From assembly GCA_964236535.1 (NCBI GenBank), contig CAXSEF010000112.1, positions 1 through 9,567 of the forward strand: DNA of 9,567 nucleotides, written 5' to 3'. Of the stretch, positions 9,481 to 9,567 are shown in pieces. This DNA comes from CAXSEF01 sp964236535. Lineage in GTDB: Bacteria; Pseudomonadota; Alphaproteobacteria; Acetobacterales; Acetobacteraceae. The notes under the pieces were generated by a model. That model was not told where the DNA came from. It saw nothing but the letters and a program-made list of their open reading frames with translations, and made no database searches. How positions within the stretch are numbered: the stretch's first letter is position 1; every line of letters begins with the position of its first letter. The translations under genes and the position numbers were made by a program.

Positions 9481-9530
9481 CGTGGCTCCGGTGTGGGGCG
9501 GCCAGTCCTCGTGGAGGCCGGTGCGCTTGC

Positions 9531-9557
9531 CTTATATCAGTCGGGCTTGAGCGTCAC
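9531..9557 (-). promoter_or_regulatory. Candidate promoter of the M3 peptidase gene (extended -10)
   Basis: On the minus strand, TGATATAAG gives an extended -10 with hexamer TATAAG (9536-9531, five of six). GTGACG (9557-9552) is a possible -35 but at a short 15-nt spacing, so the extended -10 would have to carry the activity. The leader to the ATG at 9480 would be about 45 nt. Upstream sequence is cut by the window end. Confidence 0.4.
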
Positions 9558-9567
9558 CGGGTCGGCA

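Overview
The window is very GC-rich DNA, and almost all of its length is conserved housekeeping or transport genes. The gene content fits an alphaproteobacterium: an AcnA-type aconitase divergent from cytochrome c maturation genes ccmAB, plus a family I inorganic pyrophosphatase numbered residue for residue like the E. coli enzyme. The GC level and small hairpin repeats at gene ends suggest Acetobacteraceae/Rhodospirillales. That placement is inference.

Layout: (1) 1-182 has no gene and holds two hairpin-repeat units. (2) ccmB (183-848) and ccmA (916-1515) lie on the minus strand and encode the CcmAB part of the System I heme/cytochrome c maturation ABC machinery. (3) A 179-nt divergent spacer leads to acnA (1695-4388, plus), the [4Fe-4S] aconitase of the TCA cycle. 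(4) A 174-nt spacer made mostly of an inverted pair of repeat units precedes a FUSC-family inner-membrane protein (4563-6743, plus), a putative aromatic-acid-type exporter with an in-frame 15-bp minisatellite. (5) A 339-nt convergent intergenic region holds a second inverted repeat pair. (6) ppa (7083-7601, minus) is followed by a 214-nt spacer with one more repeat unit. (7) An M3-family zinc oligoendopeptidase (7816-9480, minus) has a plausible extended -10 promoter near the window end.

The genes do not form one pathway. AcnA and the Ccm genes share a link to respiration (TCA flux and c-type cytochromes), and Ppa removes pyrophosphate made in biosynthesis. The unusual part is between the genes. 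A roughly 50-bp repeat unit, GGWTTCC + hairpin alpha + CGG(A)GTCC + hairpin beta, occurs seven times in four intergenic regions. It occurs singly, in tandem, or as inverted pairs with a 16-nt linker, close downstream of the ccmB, acnA, FUSC and M3-peptidase stop codons. The stems show paired substitutions between copies, and none of the copies is followed by a U-tract. The architecture resembles REP/BIME elements, but I do not recognise the sequence as a named family. I see no tRNA, rRNA, CRISPR array, insertion sequence or phage gene.
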